Source: JBLNBN01 sp050260015 (GTDB lineage: Bacteria; Bacteroidota; Ignavibacteria; Kapaibacteriales; UBA2268). From it: 64,000 bases of DNA. A program made the position numbers and the translations under genes. The DNA lies in contig JBLNBN010000053.1 of assembly GCA_050260015.1 (NCBI GenBank), forward strand, positions 1 through 64,000, given 5' to 3'. The notes beneath the pieces were generated by a model that was not told the DNA's origin, made no database searches, and was given only the letters and a program-made list of their open reading frames with translations. Shown in pieces: positions 9,296 through 18,261 of the stretch (within the stretch, counting starts at the first letter, position 1; each line of letters begins with the position of its first letter).

Positions 9296-9862
9296 TTAAT
9301 AACCCTTATCGGACTTAACCGCTTCGAGCAGCTTTGCGTACCACTCTTCGCCGTAGGCGCGCACTAACGGGTCGCGCAGGCATTCGACGAGCGAAATATT
9401 TTCGGCGCGACCTTTCATCACCCCGGGCGCGCACTCCGGTATCTTTTCGTAATAGAGATAATCTCCGTCGAAGCTTCCGACGCGTATCGGGAAGAGGTGG
9501 CAGGATATAGGCTTGCGGAAGTCGCTCTTGCCGTCGAAGTACGCGGCTTCAAGCCCGCAGAACGCAATATCGCCCTTATAGAAAACGAAAACGCAGTCCT
9601 TTTTCTCTATGCACATGGTCGTGTAGTCGCCTTCCTCGCCCTGGATGAATCCCTCGTCCTTAATGTAATTTATGGAGCGTTCGGAAAGGTAGGGGAAGGC
9701 AGTATCGAGAGCGTTCATTATCATCGGAACTTCCTCGTCGAGCAAAGGCGCGCCGTATTCGCCCGGAAACGTGCAACAACCGCCCTTGCAACGCGGCAGA
9801 TCGCAGCAAAAGCTAGACTTCGTTATTTCGCTTTCAAGTATAATATTGTCGATATTTATCAT
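9296..9862 (-). CDS. DUF3109 family Cys-rich protein
   Basis: Member of the DUF3109 family, related to YkgJ-type metal-binding proteins. Function unknown. The metal-site-like cluster is FCCDLPRCKGGCC near the N-terminus, with further Cys at MCIEKKDC, FCGLEA, SCHLFPIR and PECAPG, enough for an Fe-S cluster or Zn site. I chose ATG at 9862, giving MINIDNIIL, because the longer frame to 9877 begins with GTG and adds five residues absent from family members as I know them. It is the first gene of the minus-strand run ending in lon. Confidence 0.75.
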   Translation of the reverse strand: MINIDNIILESEITKSSFCCDLPRCKGGCCTFPGEYGAPLLDEEVPMIMNALDTAFPYLSERSINYIKDEGFIQGEEGDYTTMCIEKKDCVFVFYKGDIAFCGLEAAYFDGKSDFRKPISCHLFPIRVGSFDGDYLYYEKIPECAPGVMKGRAENISLVECLRDPLVRAYGEEWYAKLLEAVKSDKGY

Positions 9863-9978
9863 AAAAATTGCCGCCACAAGAAAATATTATGCCAAACTTC
9901 TTTTCCAATTTAATGATTTTTATTCGTAGAAAAAAATTAATATTAAATCAATTTTCTATGGGGAAATATTTAATAAAA

Positions 9979-10008
9979 AAAACCCGCTTTCTTTTGGAAA
10001 GCGGGTTT
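9979..10008 (-). terminator. Rho-independent terminator of the T9SS gene
   Basis: AACCCGCTTTC pairs with GAAAGCGGGTT around a short loop, followed on the minus strand by a run of eight U residues. It lies 40 bp past the stop of the minus-strand gene ending at 10047. Confidence 0.9.
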
Positions 10009-10046
10009 GCTTGAAAATCTTTAAGAAAGATTTTTTGCGGAGCCGA

Positions 10047-12122
10047 TTATCTAACTACGTTAAGGATTTGGCTGATCGTGTGGTCGCCGACCGTAACGGT
10101 GTAGAAGTAAGCGCCGCTGGAAAGCATATCAACGGGAACGCGTACGTTATGCTCGCCTGCGCCAACGAATTCAGTCTTTTCAGTAATGATTTCGCCGAGG
10201 CTGTTGGTCATTCTGAAAGTAGCCGTACCCGGGTTAACGAGGTTGAAGCGAATGTTTGCGATACCGTCGCTTACGGGGTTCGGGTAAGGAGCGCTTACGG
10301 AGAAGCCCGGAGCGTATTCAACTACGGATTTAACGCGTTGGAAGCCTTCCTCGAACGGGAACGAAGTAACGAAAACGTCTTGCGTTACGTCAACGGCCAT
10401 TTCGCGCATATACGTCGGGTAAGCGTTACGAGTGTTGTATAACGGGTTGTTAGGGTTAGTAAATGCCGGGCCGTTTACGTCGGTGTCGACGAGGAATAAA
10501 TAAACTTTATCCTTGTTGGGAACAACCGGGGGCATACGGGAAATTCTATCGTACCTAACGTCGTTGGAGACGTTTTTCGGCTCTGCCCAGTTGTAATCGC
10601 CGGCGTTGCGCCAAGTCATGAAAATATCAGTCGTGTTCATCGTGTCGAGGATCATTTCCTGGTAATCATAGAGATCGTCTCTAGTTGCGGAATTTCTTCT
10701 GTAGAAAGTGATAGGCTCTTCGAAAGCTACTACCTGGTCTACATAGTCGACCCATTTCAGGATAACCTGGTCGTTATTTTCGCTCATAGCGCTTTCAAGT
10801 TCGTTACCCATTTCGTCGTCATTTATGAAGTCGCCCTTTTCAGCGCCATTTTGCGCGAAGCTTTCGTTGGCCATCGTGAAGACTAAGCGGTTGCTAACTT
10901 CGCCAACCATGCGTACGTCCCAAACGCCGTTCTTTTTGGAGAATTCCAGGATCGGGATGCGGGTTGCGTATTGATCGGCATCCGAAGGAGCGAAAACGCC
11001 GCGGCAGAAGAATGAGAATTCGTCGGGACCGGTTACTTCGAAGGCGTCGCCGTCGTAAGCAAGAATAGTCCAATAGCCTAATACTCCGCCTTCTTGCGAA
11101 ATAACTTGCGATGCGAGAGCTTGAGCTTTAACGCTGTCGGCTATGTCCCAATCGCTCCAGGTCGCGCCGTTATCAGTGGACTTGGAAACGCCGGGGATAC
11201 GACGACCGATATTGCCGGCGAAGATATTAGCTGCAGCCGCGTAAAGCGTGCCATTCTCATCTGCGCGAACTTCTAAGGGATTTTGGTAAGAACCCTTGGA
11301 TTGGTCAGTTTCCTGGCGGAATTTGTTTAATGCCCAAGCGGTAGGAATGCCGCTGATAAAGTTGCCGGAGTTCATGTCGAACGCGGAGAAGCCGTAGTAG
11401 CCCCAGTTCTTGCCGGTCTGCGGGAATAGCGAGCCCCAAGCGTAAGCTACGCTGCCGCTTGCGTTGTCGACTGCGAGCGTGTTGTTGTAGAACCAACGAG
11501 CTCTTTCGGGGTTATTGGTTTCAGGGATCTCTAATTCAACTTTTTGCAAATCGGTGCCTTGCTTGATCAGGTAAAGGCCGCCGAAGATGTTAGCGTTGAC
11601 GCTGTCCTGATCCATTTTATAGATCGGGGCATAGATCATGAAATTGAAATCTTCCACGTTGTTCGATCCGTTCGGGTTGAGAACCGCGATAGAAGGATAA
11701 ACGGGGAATATGCCATGGGCGCGGTAGATTTCGCGTTCTTCCGACCAAGTAACGCCGTTGTCGATTGACGTGCGGAGGTATACCGTACCGTCGTTTATTG
11801 TGCTGCCGGTATGAGCTACAACTTTTCTGAATACGGCAATGAGCATTTTGCTCTTGGGCTCGTAAATGACCGGATTTGTAGCGCTGTTATAGAAGTTAAA
11901 GAAAGCAGTGGGCAACGTCTCAACTTTGCTGAAAGAAGAGGCGAGCAGCTTGTCGATCGCTTTAGCTTTTTCTTTTGCGAATTCTTGCGGAAGCGTTACG
12001 CCGACGGAATTCGGCTCAAGCCTGTTGAGCTGGTCCATATTCAACGTTGCGGGCAACGACTGTGCGAAGGTCGCGCCGTAGCTAGCTGCAAATAAGACTA
12101 AAGCGGCTAACAGTTTTTTCAT
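10047..12122 (-). CDS. T9SS-exported sialidase-like/Asp-box protein
   Basis: Large exported protein of unknown ligand. It has a Sec signal peptide (1-20, ending TFAQ), Asp-box-like motifs SIDNGVTW and STDNGATW that suggest a beta-propeller fold, and a C-terminal type A sorting tail beginning SAPYPNPVSD and ending with GAYFYTV and ILNVVR, so it should cross the outer membrane by the type IX system. The ATG is preceded by TTGGAG at good spacing and the gene has its own strong terminator, which suggests a single, probably well-expressed transcript. It differs from the three roughly 700-aa propellers further on: fewer Asp-boxes and no recognisable sequence identity with their tails. Confidence 0.75.
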   Translation of the reverse strand: MKKLLAALVLFAASYGATFAQSLPATLNMDQLNRLEPNSVGVTLPQEFAKEKAKAIDKLLASSFSKVETLPTAFFNFYNSATNPVIYEPKSKMLIAVFRKVVAHTGSTINDGTVYLRTSIDNGVTWSEEREIYRAHGIFPVYPSIAVLNPNGSNNVEDFNFMIYAPIYKMDQDSVNANIFGGLYLIKQGTDLQKVELEIPETNNPERARWFYNNTLAVDNASGSVAYAWGSLFPQTGKNWGYYGFSAFDMNSGNFISGIPTAWALNKFRQETDQSKGSYQNPLEVRADENGTLYAAAANIFAGNIGRRIPGVSKSTDNGATWSDWDIADSVKAQALASQVISQEGGVLGYWTILAYDGDAFEVTGPDEFSFFCRGVFAPSDADQYATRIPILEFSKKNGVWDVRMVGEVSNRLVFTMANESFAQNGAEKGDFINDDEMGNELESAMSENNDQVILKWVDYVDQVVAFEEPITFYRRNSATRDDLYDYQEMILDTMNTTDIFMTWRNAGDYNWAEPKNVSNDVRYDRISRMPPVVPNKDKVYLFLVDTDVNGPAFTNPNNPLYNTRNAYPTYMREMAVDVTQDVFVTSFPFEEGFQRVKSVVEYAPGFSVSAPYPNPVSDGIANIRFNLVNPGTATFRMTNSLGEIITEKTEFVGAGEHNVRVPVDMLSSGAYFYTVTVGDHTISQILNVVR

Positions 12123-12430
12123 TAGATTACTCCAACTGATTTAACAATAATTTAACAAATACATTTTTTGCAATTTCACAATTTACAAATTACGTTTATT
12201 CAACTTATTTGCCAAAAGAAAAAGTTGCCGTTAGGACTCACTTTCTATGTTTTTAATAATATTGGCCCTTCTTTACAGACACATTTTTGATCGATAAGGT
12301 TACAATTTCTCCGTATTAAATTAATTTCACCAAAATTTAATGTAGAGAGAAGGCCGATTTTATTGTAATCTCTTTCATATCAAGCCAAAATTGCTTAACT
12401 TTGCAGCTTTATCACTATTGTTATTTAATA
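12123..12430. other. Divergent intergenic region, promoters expected
   Basis: About 300 bp separating the minus-strand T9SS gene from the plus-strand TerC gene; it must hold promoters for both. It is AT-rich. I looked for a manganese (yybP-ykoY) riboswitch ahead of the TerC gene and saw no such structure. I could not place promoter boxes with confidence. Confidence 0.4.
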
Positions 12431-13399
12431 ATGAGCGAATCATTTCTGTTTGTTCTTTTCGGCGTTATCGTTTTGATAATGCTGATAATTGATTTGGGAG
12501 TATTTAATAAGCAAGCGCACAAGGTAACAAACCGCGAAGCATTAATTTGGTCTATTGTCTGGATCCTGGTCGCGCTGGCGTTTAGCGTTTTTATTTACTA
12601 TTACTATGGTTCGGCCAAGACGAGCGAATACTTAGCCGCCTACCTCATAGAACGCTCGCTTTCTATCGACAATCTTTTCGTGTTTATTCTGATATTTCGA
12701 TTTTTCGCAGTGCCCGAGAAGTACCATCATCGCGTGCTCTTTTGGGGTATTGGCGGAGCGATTGTCCTCCGCGCCCTGTTTATATTTTCAGGCGTTTGGC
12801 TGATTCAATTGACTTACCTGCCTCCGTTCGAATTGTTCGGACGCGAGGTGCATTTTAATTTCGTATTGGCTCTTTTCGGGCTCTTCCTCGTTTGGGCGGG
12901 CATTAAATCTATTAACGCCGAGGACGACGACCAGGACTTCTCGCAGAACATTGGAGTTAAGCTGGTTAGAAAATTTTTCCCAGTCACCCCGGAGTACCGA
13001 GGCGGTAAATTCTTCGTTAAGGAATTGGGAAAGACGCTGGCGACACCTTTATTGCTCGTCGTCGCCGTTATCGAAGTGACGGACGTGCTATTCGCAGTGG
13101 ATTCTATTCCTGCGATTTTCGCCGTCTCCAAGGATCCGATTATCCTCTATACTTCGAATATATTCGCTATCCTGGGTCTTCGAGCGCTATACTTCCTGCT
13201 TGCTAACTTTATGGATTACTTCGTGTACCTGAAGTACGGGCTCGCGTTTATCCTCTCCTTCATTGGAGTGAAGATGCTTATTGCGGACTTCGTGCATATT
13301 TCTTCCACTCTTTCCCTGCTTATTATCGCTGCGGCGCTGACGATTGCTATAGTGACATCCCTGGTATGGGGAAAGAAGGCCTCGCAAAGCGAAGCTTAG
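12431..13399 (+). CDS. TerC/Alx family membrane transporter
   Basis: Integral membrane protein of the TerC/Alx family, linked in other bacteria to Mn2+ export and metallation of exported proteins, and to tellurite resistance. The protein (322 aa from ATG 12431) has about nine hydrophobic segments and family signatures: ERSLSIDNLFVFILIF, HRVLFWGI, VVAVIEVTDVLFAVDSIPA with its conserved acidic residues, and ILGLRALYFLL. An upstream in-frame TTG at 12401 would add ten residues; the ATG giving MSESFLFVLFG fits the family start. Followed 55 bp later by the recombinase gene. Confidence 0.88.
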   Translation: MSESFLFVLFGVIVLIMLIIDLGVFNKQAHKVTNREALIWSIVWILVALAFSVFIYYYYGSAKTSEYLAAYLIERSLSIDNLFVFILIFRFFAVPEKYHHRVLFWGIGGAIVLRALFIFSGVWLIQLTYLPPFELFGREVHFNFVLALFGLFLVWAGIKSINAEDDDQDFSQNIGVKLVRKFFPVTPEYRGGKFFVKELGKTLATPLLLVVAVIEVTDVLFAVDSIPAIFAVSKDPIILYTSNIFAILGLRALYFLLANFMDYFVYLKYGLAFILSFIGVKMLIADFVHISSTLSLLIIAAALTIAIVTSLVWGKKASQSEA

Positions 13400-13454
13400 C
13401 TGGCGCGATTATTGCCGCTCATTTCTTAGTTAGATATGACTGCGGAACAATCGA

Positions 13455-14351
13455 ATGGATATATTAGAAGCAAAAGATAAATTCCTGGGCTTTTTGGAGA
13501 GTTCCAAGGGGTATTCCCCAAAAACGCTATCAACCTACGGGCGCGCGCTCGACGATTTCTACGATTACTTTTACGAGGAATTCGGCGCGCGTCCGCAAAT
13601 AGGCGAGATCTGCGCCGACGACATTAAACCCTTCCTTGGCAAGCTCCACGACTCGGGGCTCTCACGAAATTCTATCAGGTTAAAAATTAGCGCGGTAAAA
13701 TCCTTCTTTAAGTTTTGCTATCGGCGCAAACTCATCGAATCAAACCCGGCTTCGGGCGTAGCTACGCCGAAAAAGGCGAAAAAGCTTCCGCAGTTCCTCC
13801 AGCGCGAGGAAGCCGCGGCTACGCTCGACTCCATTTCCAACGAAACCGCGGAAGGCGCGCGCGACGCGGCTCTATTCGAATTGCTCTACGGCTCGGGGCT
13901 GCGTATCGCCGAGGCTCTATCGCTCAAAGTGAAGTCCGCGGATATGCGTTCCGGCGTTATTAAAGTTTTGGGAAAGGGGAGTAAGGAGAGAATTGTTCCG
14001 CTCACTTCGCGCTCTATCGAAGCTATCCAGGCGTACCTAAAGCTCAGGGATTCGCTGGCGGAAAGGATAGAAACCGACCTGCTTTTTATTAATAAGCGCG
14101 GGAAGCCCTTAACGGCTAACGCCGCCTGGAGAATTACCAAAAAGCTGATGACGGGGAATACTGAATGCGAAAAGAAAAGTCCGCATGTGCTGCGGCATTC
14201 CTTCGCAACGCACTTGCTCGACGCGGGAGCGGATATCCGCTCCGTAAGCGAAATGCTGGGGCACGCGTCTCTATCCACTACGCAGGTATACACGCATTTG
14301 TCGGTTGAAAAGCTTAAGCAAACTTATAAATTGGCGCACCCGAAGGCTTAG
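13455..14351 (+). CDS. Tyrosine recombinase XerC/XerD
   Basis: Site-specific recombinase, probably chromosome-dimer resolution at dif. It has the usual Xer length (298 aa), an N-terminal SAM-like core-binding domain (about 1-95), and a complete catalytic set: Arg150 in GSGLR, Lys174 in LGKGSK, His244 and Arg247 in PHVLRHSFATHLL, His270 in LGHAS, and nucleophile Tyr279 in TTQVYTH. Whether it is XerC or XerD cannot be decided here. It stands alone with no integron or element genes around it, which argues for a housekeeping role. Confidence 0.9.
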   Translation: MDILEAKDKFLGFLESSKGYSPKTLSTYGRALDDFYDYFYEEFGARPQIGEICADDIKPFLGKLHDSGLSRNSIRLKISAVKSFFKFCYRRKLIESNPASGVATPKKAKKLPQFLQREEAAATLDSISNETAEGARDAALFELLYGSGLRIAEALSLKVKSADMRSGVIKVLGKGSKERIVPLTSRSIEAIQAYLKLRDSLAERIETDLLFINKRGKPLTANAAWRITKKLMTGNTECEKKSPHVLRHSFATHLLDAGADIRSVSEMLGHASLSTTQVYTHLSVEKLKQTYKLAHPKA

Positions 14352-14413
14352 CGCTACCGGCATTTATTGAGTAATTATACGCAGAAGGTTGTTACTAACA
14401 GACCATCTCTCTT

Positions 14414-14443
14414 GACGAATCCGCAGGATTCGCATGTCTATAG
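14414..14443 (+). repeat. Palindromic CGAATCC-GGATTCG repeat
   Basis: Forward copy, with centre GCA and a CATGTCTATAG flank. It is the same element as at 391-420 (inverted), 31246, 44541, 44987 and 63451. Confidence 0.75.
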
Positions 14444-14560
14444 CTCATGTTCACTCTTTCAACTTACTCTGCCGCGGCTTCGCCGCGGGAAGGAAATTGG
14501 TTAGCTTGCGGCTTTACTACTGACGTTCAACGGCTACGCCGTTTTAAATAGTAAGCGAGG

Positions 14561-14625
14561 CATGATCTTCCGTAAGCTGCGCTTCGCTTGCATACGGTTA
14601 TGAATAATGCCATCCCTGCGGGACT
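14561..14625 (+). repeat. 65-bp dispersed repeat, copy 1 (partner at 35146-35210)
   Basis: A 65-bp block beginning CATGATCTTCCGTAAGCTGC and ending CCCTGCGGGACT recurs at 35146-35210 with only two differences seen by eye. Both copies are directly preceded by the AACGGCTACGCCGTT palindrome, so the two elements travel together. A diverged remnant of the tail is at about 63850-63871. Confidence 0.8.
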
Positions 14626-14721
14626 ATTTAAATTTTTAAAGCAAAGTTACATTCTTACGGTATAATTTTAAAAACATTTTGCACCCATTTTACACTTTTA
14701 CCGATTTTCGAGGAAATAAAA

Positions 14722-14750
14722 AAGCCTTTGACGTTATAAATCAAAGGCTT
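14722..14750 (-). terminator. Terminator of tRNA-Arg
   Basis: AAGCCTTTGA pairs with TCAAAGGCTT around a 9-nt loop, followed on the minus strand by a U-rich run. It lies just past the 3' end of the minus-strand tRNA. Confidence 0.85.
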
Positions 14751-14765
14751 AACTATTTAAAGTCG

Positions 14766-14839
14766 TGATCCCGGCAGGAATCGAACCTGCGACACCAAGT
14801 TTAGGAAACTTGTGCTCTATCCTACTGAGCTACGGGACC
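14766..14839 (-). tRNA. tRNA-Arg(CCU)
   Basis: A 74-nt cloverleaf on the minus strand. The acceptor arm GGTCCCG pairs with CGGGATC (one G-U), the D-arm region has GCTCAG, the anticodon stem CAAGT/ACTTG carries loop TTCCTAA with anticodon CCU, and the T-arm has GGTTCGATTCC. The discriminator base is A, and the CCA end is not encoded. The anticodon reads AGG codons. Confidence 0.95.
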
Positions 14840-14903
14840 AAACAAATACGCCCGGAAAAACCGAGCGCGCAAAATTACGTAGAAATTCCCAAAATCAAAA
14901 AAA

Positions 14904-15359
14904 TTAATTTATGGAATCGCTCTCATCGATGTAAAATCGGCTGCCTTCGCGGGCGGCCTTGCGGCTAAAACCGAACAGCGCGTGCGAAGTAAAGCTCTTG
15001 ACGTTATCGGCCGAGACCGGAAGCGATTGCCCCATAACGGCGCGTTCGATCAGGTAATCGACCTGCTCTGGCTTAAGCAGGCCCAGCAGGCTAAGCCGCA
15101 CGACCTCGCCCGCCGCTTCGGGCGTAAAGAGCTCAAGCTCGGCCGGGTGCAGCGTCCTGAAGGATTTTGAAGCGAGCCTGTTATTAAAGCCGTTTTCGTC
15201 TAACTTATCCGCTACCCAGCTGATGGCGGCCGAAATTTCCTTTGGGGAATAGCCCTCGCTATGGAGCTTGGTGACATCTATATCGGCCAGGCGTTTTTCC
15301 CCTTTCAGCTCGCCCAGCACTAATTCTATAATTTCAACAACTCTCGCGGACATACGCAT
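14904..15359 (-). CDS. Smg/DUF494 family protein
   Basis: Cytoplasmic protein of 151 aa with the DUF494 (Smg) pattern: a helical N-terminal part with SEGYSPKEISAAISWVADKL, then FRTLHPAELELFTPEA, then GLLKPEQVDYLIERAV. Smg proteins are widespread, often near dprA and topA, but have no settled function. The start codon overlaps the ybeY stop in a TAATG arrangement, so the two are translationally coupled. No dprA is present here. Confidence 0.7.
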   Translation of the reverse strand: MRMSARVVEIIELVLGELKGEKRLADIDVTKLHSEGYSPKEISAAISWVADKLDENGFNNRLASKSFRTLHPAELELFTPEAAGEVVRLSLLGLLKPEQVDYLIERAVMGQSLPVSADNVKSFTSHALFGFSRKAAREGSRFYIDESDSIN

Positions 15360-15769
15360 TACCTCACTTTTGCGAGAAATTTATTTTCAAGCGCGCTCAT
15401 ATTCGCTCTTTCTTCTTGCGTCGCGTCGTCGAATCCGAGCAAATGTAGAGCTCCATGAATTGCTAATCGCGCCAATTCGTCGGTCAAGCTAACGCGATAA
15501 TCTCGCGCTTGCTCGGCCGCCGTTTGGCAACCTATGTAAATTTCGCCTTCGATTGTCTCCTCTCCGAGGGAGAAGGTGATGACGTCCGTAGGCATGTCGT
15601 GATCTAAATACTGCTTATTGAGTTTGTGAATTTCTTCGTCGTCAAGTAATATAATGTTTATTTCCGCTTCTTTTCGTTCGTAATCGGTTAACACTTCGCT
15701 AACCGCAGTCGTCAAAAGCTTACGCGGTACTCGCGCTAAACTTGAAGAATTAAATACGTTTATATTCAT
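15359..15769 (-). CDS. ybeY: Endoribonuclease YbeY
   Basis: Single-strand endoribonuclease for rRNA maturation and 70S quality control. 136 aa. The metal site reads HGALHLLGFDD, with His105 and His109 in place. The usual third His is replaced by an acidic residue (Asp114/Asp115); from memory, variants at this position also occur in Bacteroidota. The upstream PTDVITFSL segment is also a family signature. It is followed by smg through a TAATG overlap. Confidence 0.9.
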   Translation of the reverse strand: MNINVFNSSSLARVPRKLLTTAVSEVLTDYERKEAEINIILLDDEEIHKLNKQYLDHDMPTDVITFSLGEETIEGEIYIGCQTAAEQARDYRVSLTDELARLAIHGALHLLGFDDATQEERANMSALENKFLAKVR

Positions 15770-15839
15770 ATTTCAGAAAATAGGACGCCCTTGCCGGGCA
15801 TTTATTATTAATCGAAAAAGATCGTTTAATTGCATTAAG

Positions 15840-16283
15840 TTAACCGGCGTTTTCAGGCTCGATATTGTCCACGATAGAAAGTTGCATCGCCGCGAGCAAA
15901 GCTCCGGGATGCAATGATCCGGGATCGCCGCTGAGCAAATTCCGATCGATATTTGAATAAAGCGAACAAGCGCCTTGCTTGCTTATTATTAAACAAGACA
16001 TAGCCGCCTCGCCGGAGGCGACGAAGAACACTTCGTCGGGATCGAACGCCATAAAGCTTTCTACGCCATGAAGTTCATAATAGCCCTGCCGGCTTTGGAC
16101 GGTAGCGAGCGAACCGAGTTCGCCGGAGCCGAGGTCGATGCCCGAGTAGAGAGTAAAAAACAGGGGGAACAATCCCTCGCCTGCGGGGAACTCCCAAGTC
16201 CAGGCGTCGGCAAAACGTTTTGGTTCCCGACCAAACGTCTTGCTTATTCGCTCAATTTCAGATTCGTTAAAAGTATATCCCAT
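15840..16283 (-). CDS. Hypothetical protein, unrecognised
   Basis: Product of about 147 aa that I do not recognise. The ATG at 16283 is preferred to a TTG at 16310. There is no signal peptide or membrane segment. It is mixed alpha/beta in pattern, with WTWEFPAGEGLFPLFFTLYSG suggesting a compact fold and a C-terminal hydrophobic helix (LLAAMQLSIVD). It diverges from the sensory hydrogenase gene, sharing a promoter region of about 220 bp, but nothing links the two by sequence. Confidence 0.55.
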   Translation of the reverse strand: MGYTFNESEIERISKTFGREPKRFADAWTWEFPAGEGLFPLFFTLYSGIDLGSGELGSLATVQSRQGYYELHGVESFMAFDPDEVFFVASGEAAMSCLIISKQGACSLYSNIDRNLLSGDPGSLHPGALLAAMQLSIVDNIEPENAG

Positions 16284-16504
16284 TGGAATTGCCTGTTTGA
16301 TAATCTGCAAGTTTCAATTTAAAACAAAATTCTAAAACATAAAAATAAATATTAGAAACGTCGCAAAAACAGCGGCGTCAATAAGTACGATTAAATAGCC
16401 GCATTAGATTGCTTATACGAATTTATTTCGCTAAAAGTTTATCGTTAAAATAATATGGTCTTATCTTGAAAAATATTAATTTGCAATATAAATTAGCGAC
16501 GAAT
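16284..16504. other. Divergent promoter region ahead of the hydrogenase gene
   Basis: About 220 AT-rich bases between the unknown minus-strand gene and the hydrogenase ATG. No sigma-54 box (GG-N10-GC type) or other recognisable operator was seen. An in-frame TTG at 16466 could extend the hydrogenase by 13 residues. Confidence 0.35.
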
Positions 16505-18241
16505 ATGAAATTCAATTATTCACACCAGATAATATTTACGAATAAAGCCCGATGCCGGGACTGTTATCGCTGCATCCGGTTTTGTCCAGTAAAAGCTATA
16601 AAAATGATAGACGGTCAGGCGCACGTAGACGAAAAACGCTGTATTATTTGCGGAAACTGTATCCGCGAATGCCCGCAGGGAGCTAAGCAATACCGCCGCG
16701 ATACGGAATTTGCGTGGGAGCTCATTCGGTCGGGAGCGGAAGTCGCGGTTAGCCTGGCTCCGTCCTATCCCTCCGCTTTCCCGGGCGACGAGGCTTCGAA
16801 ATTGCCAGCTGCGCTTAAAAAGCTCGGTTTTTCCTACGTTGCCGAGACGGCGACAGGAGCTTATTTCTCGGCTAAACGCACGGCGGAACTTTTCGCAAGG
16901 AGCGGCGAAGGAGCGCATGTATGTTCAGCTTGCCCGGCTACGGTGAATTACTTTGAAATCTACGCGTCTCGTAATGTCGATAGGCTTGTTAAAGCTCTAT
17001 CGCCTATGATTATTCATGGGAAAATCCTAAAAAAGAAGTTGGGAGAGAATTCGAAAGTAATATTTATCGGTCCATGCGCCGCTAAAAAGGCGGAAGCGGA
17101 ACGCTCCGACCTTGCGGGAGTAATAGATTGCGTCTTAACCTTCGAAGAATTGCGCGAAATGCTATCGCAAGCGGAGATTAAATTTGACGCCTTAGAAGCG
17201 GCTCCGTTAGACGATTACGCCCCGCCTTTAGCCAGGACGTATCCGCTGCTCGGCGGCCTATTAAAGAACGCCGGCTTCGATCCGGGCGAGTTTAATTCCA
17301 AGTATATAACTGTATCGGGTTCTGAAGAGATAATGGAGATCGCCCAGAATCCTGAATCTTACATAGAAAAAACGTTATTCGAACCGCTCTTTTGCAAGGG
17401 CGGATGCGTGGGCGGACCGGGCGTCGGTGTAAGCGCGTCTATAGTAAAACTAAAAGCGAATTTGCTAAAGCATTTAGAATCCCAAAGCGGAGCGCCAGAC
17501 GCGCCGGTATGTGAGCCCGAGCCGCGCGAATTAGACGCAAGATTTGCTCCGCGCCCTATTCCTGGCGAACGACAATTTTCCGAGGAGGAAATCGAAGCCG
17601 CGCTCGCGAAGGCAGGAAAAGCCGAACCGTCCGACAGGCTTAACTGCGGCAGCTGCGGCTACGACTCCTGCCGCGAAAAGGCGATCGCCGTGCTCTCCGG
17701 AACCGCCGAGACTGAAATGTGCCTTCCGCACATGCGACGTCAGGCGGAAATCAAAAACTCGACTATTCTCGAGACGAGCCCGAATGGTATTATACTTTTA
17801 GAAGAGGACTTGACTATATCCGTGGCAAACGAAGCTTTTAAGAGACTCTTCAGCTGTTCGGACGGCGTCTGCGGCAAACCTGTGTCCATTTTAATGGATC
17901 CGCAACCGTTTTACGATTTTATTGCTTCGGGGACGGATAAGATCGAGTCAACAGTATCGCACGAAAAATATGGTATTATTTGTCGCCAACTAATTTATCG
18001 ACTGCCCTACGAGAAGCAGATCGTAGGAATATTCGTTAATATTACAAATGCGCTATCGGACAAATCCAAACTCGACGAATTGAAGCGGAAAACGATCGAA
18101 CAGGCGCAGGAATTACTTCACCATCAGATCGATATGGCGCAAAATATCGCCAGACTGCTTGGCGAATCCGCGGCGCGCGGAGAAGCGCTCGTCGAGAATC
18201 TTATAACGTACTCGCGCGAGGAGGAACTGAAGCGATCTTAG
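16505..18241 (+). CDS. Putative sensory [FeFe] hydrogenase with PAS domain
   Basis: Probable H2 or redox sensor rather than a catabolic hydrogenase. Numbering from ATG 16505 (578 aa): two [4Fe-4S] ferredoxin motifs (Cys17, 20, 23, 27 and 46, 49, 52, 56); an H-cluster domain with L1 SACP (Cys143), L2 IGPCAAKKAE (Cys191) and L3 FCKGGCVGGPG (Cys297, 301), so all four H-cluster Cys ligands are kept; a further Fe-S module CGSCGYDSC plus one distal Cys (381, 384, 389, 406); a PAS domain (about 415-520) and a coiled C-terminus. In L1 the Cys of CC that serves proton transfer in catalytic enzymes is Ala142. The SpoIIE phosphatase gene begins 20 bp downstream, the arrangement of phosphatase-linked (group C-like) hydrogenases. 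No maturases are in the window. Confidence 0.85.
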   Translation: MKFNYSHQIIFTNKARCRDCYRCIRFCPVKAIKMIDGQAHVDEKRCIICGNCIRECPQGAKQYRRDTEFAWELIRSGAEVAVSLAPSYPSAFPGDEASKLPAALKKLGFSYVAETATGAYFSAKRTAELFARSGEGAHVCSACPATVNYFEIYASRNVDRLVKALSPMIIHGKILKKKLGENSKVIFIGPCAAKKAEAERSDLAGVIDCVLTFEELREMLSQAEIKFDALEAAPLDDYAPPLARTYPLLGGLLKNAGFDPGEFNSKYITVSGSEEIMEIAQNPESYIEKTLFEPLFCKGGCVGGPGVGVSASIVKLKANLLKHLESQSGAPDAPVCEPEPRELDARFAPRPIPGERQFSEEEIEAALAKAGKAEPSDRLNCGSCGYDSCREKAIAVLSGTAETEMCLPHMRRQAEIKNSTILETSPNGIILLEEDLTISVANEAFKRLFSCSDGVCGKPVSILMDPQPFYDFIASGTDKIESTVSHEKYGIICRQLIYRLPYEKQIVGIFVNITNALSDKSKLDELKRKTIEQAQELLHHQIDMAQNIARLLGESAARGEALVENLITYSREEELKRS

Positions 18242-18261
18242 TATTGCTAAAGTAATAGTCC

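Larger units (their letters stand above)
14352..14718. other. Intergenic repeat island
   Basis: No gene seen. It holds dispersed palindromic repeats (listed separately) and GC-rich mini-palindromes such as CCGCGGCTTCGCCGCGG at about 14472-14488 and AACGGCTACGCCGTT at 14529-14543. Confidence 0.6.

Noticed and set aside
12123..12430. Possible manganese riboswitch ahead of the TerC gene
   Set aside because: No yybP-ykoY-type helices or conserved loops are visible.
14765..14968. 67-codon plus-strand frame over the tRNA
   Set aside because: It runs antisense through the tRNA-Arg gene; the tRNA explains the sequence.
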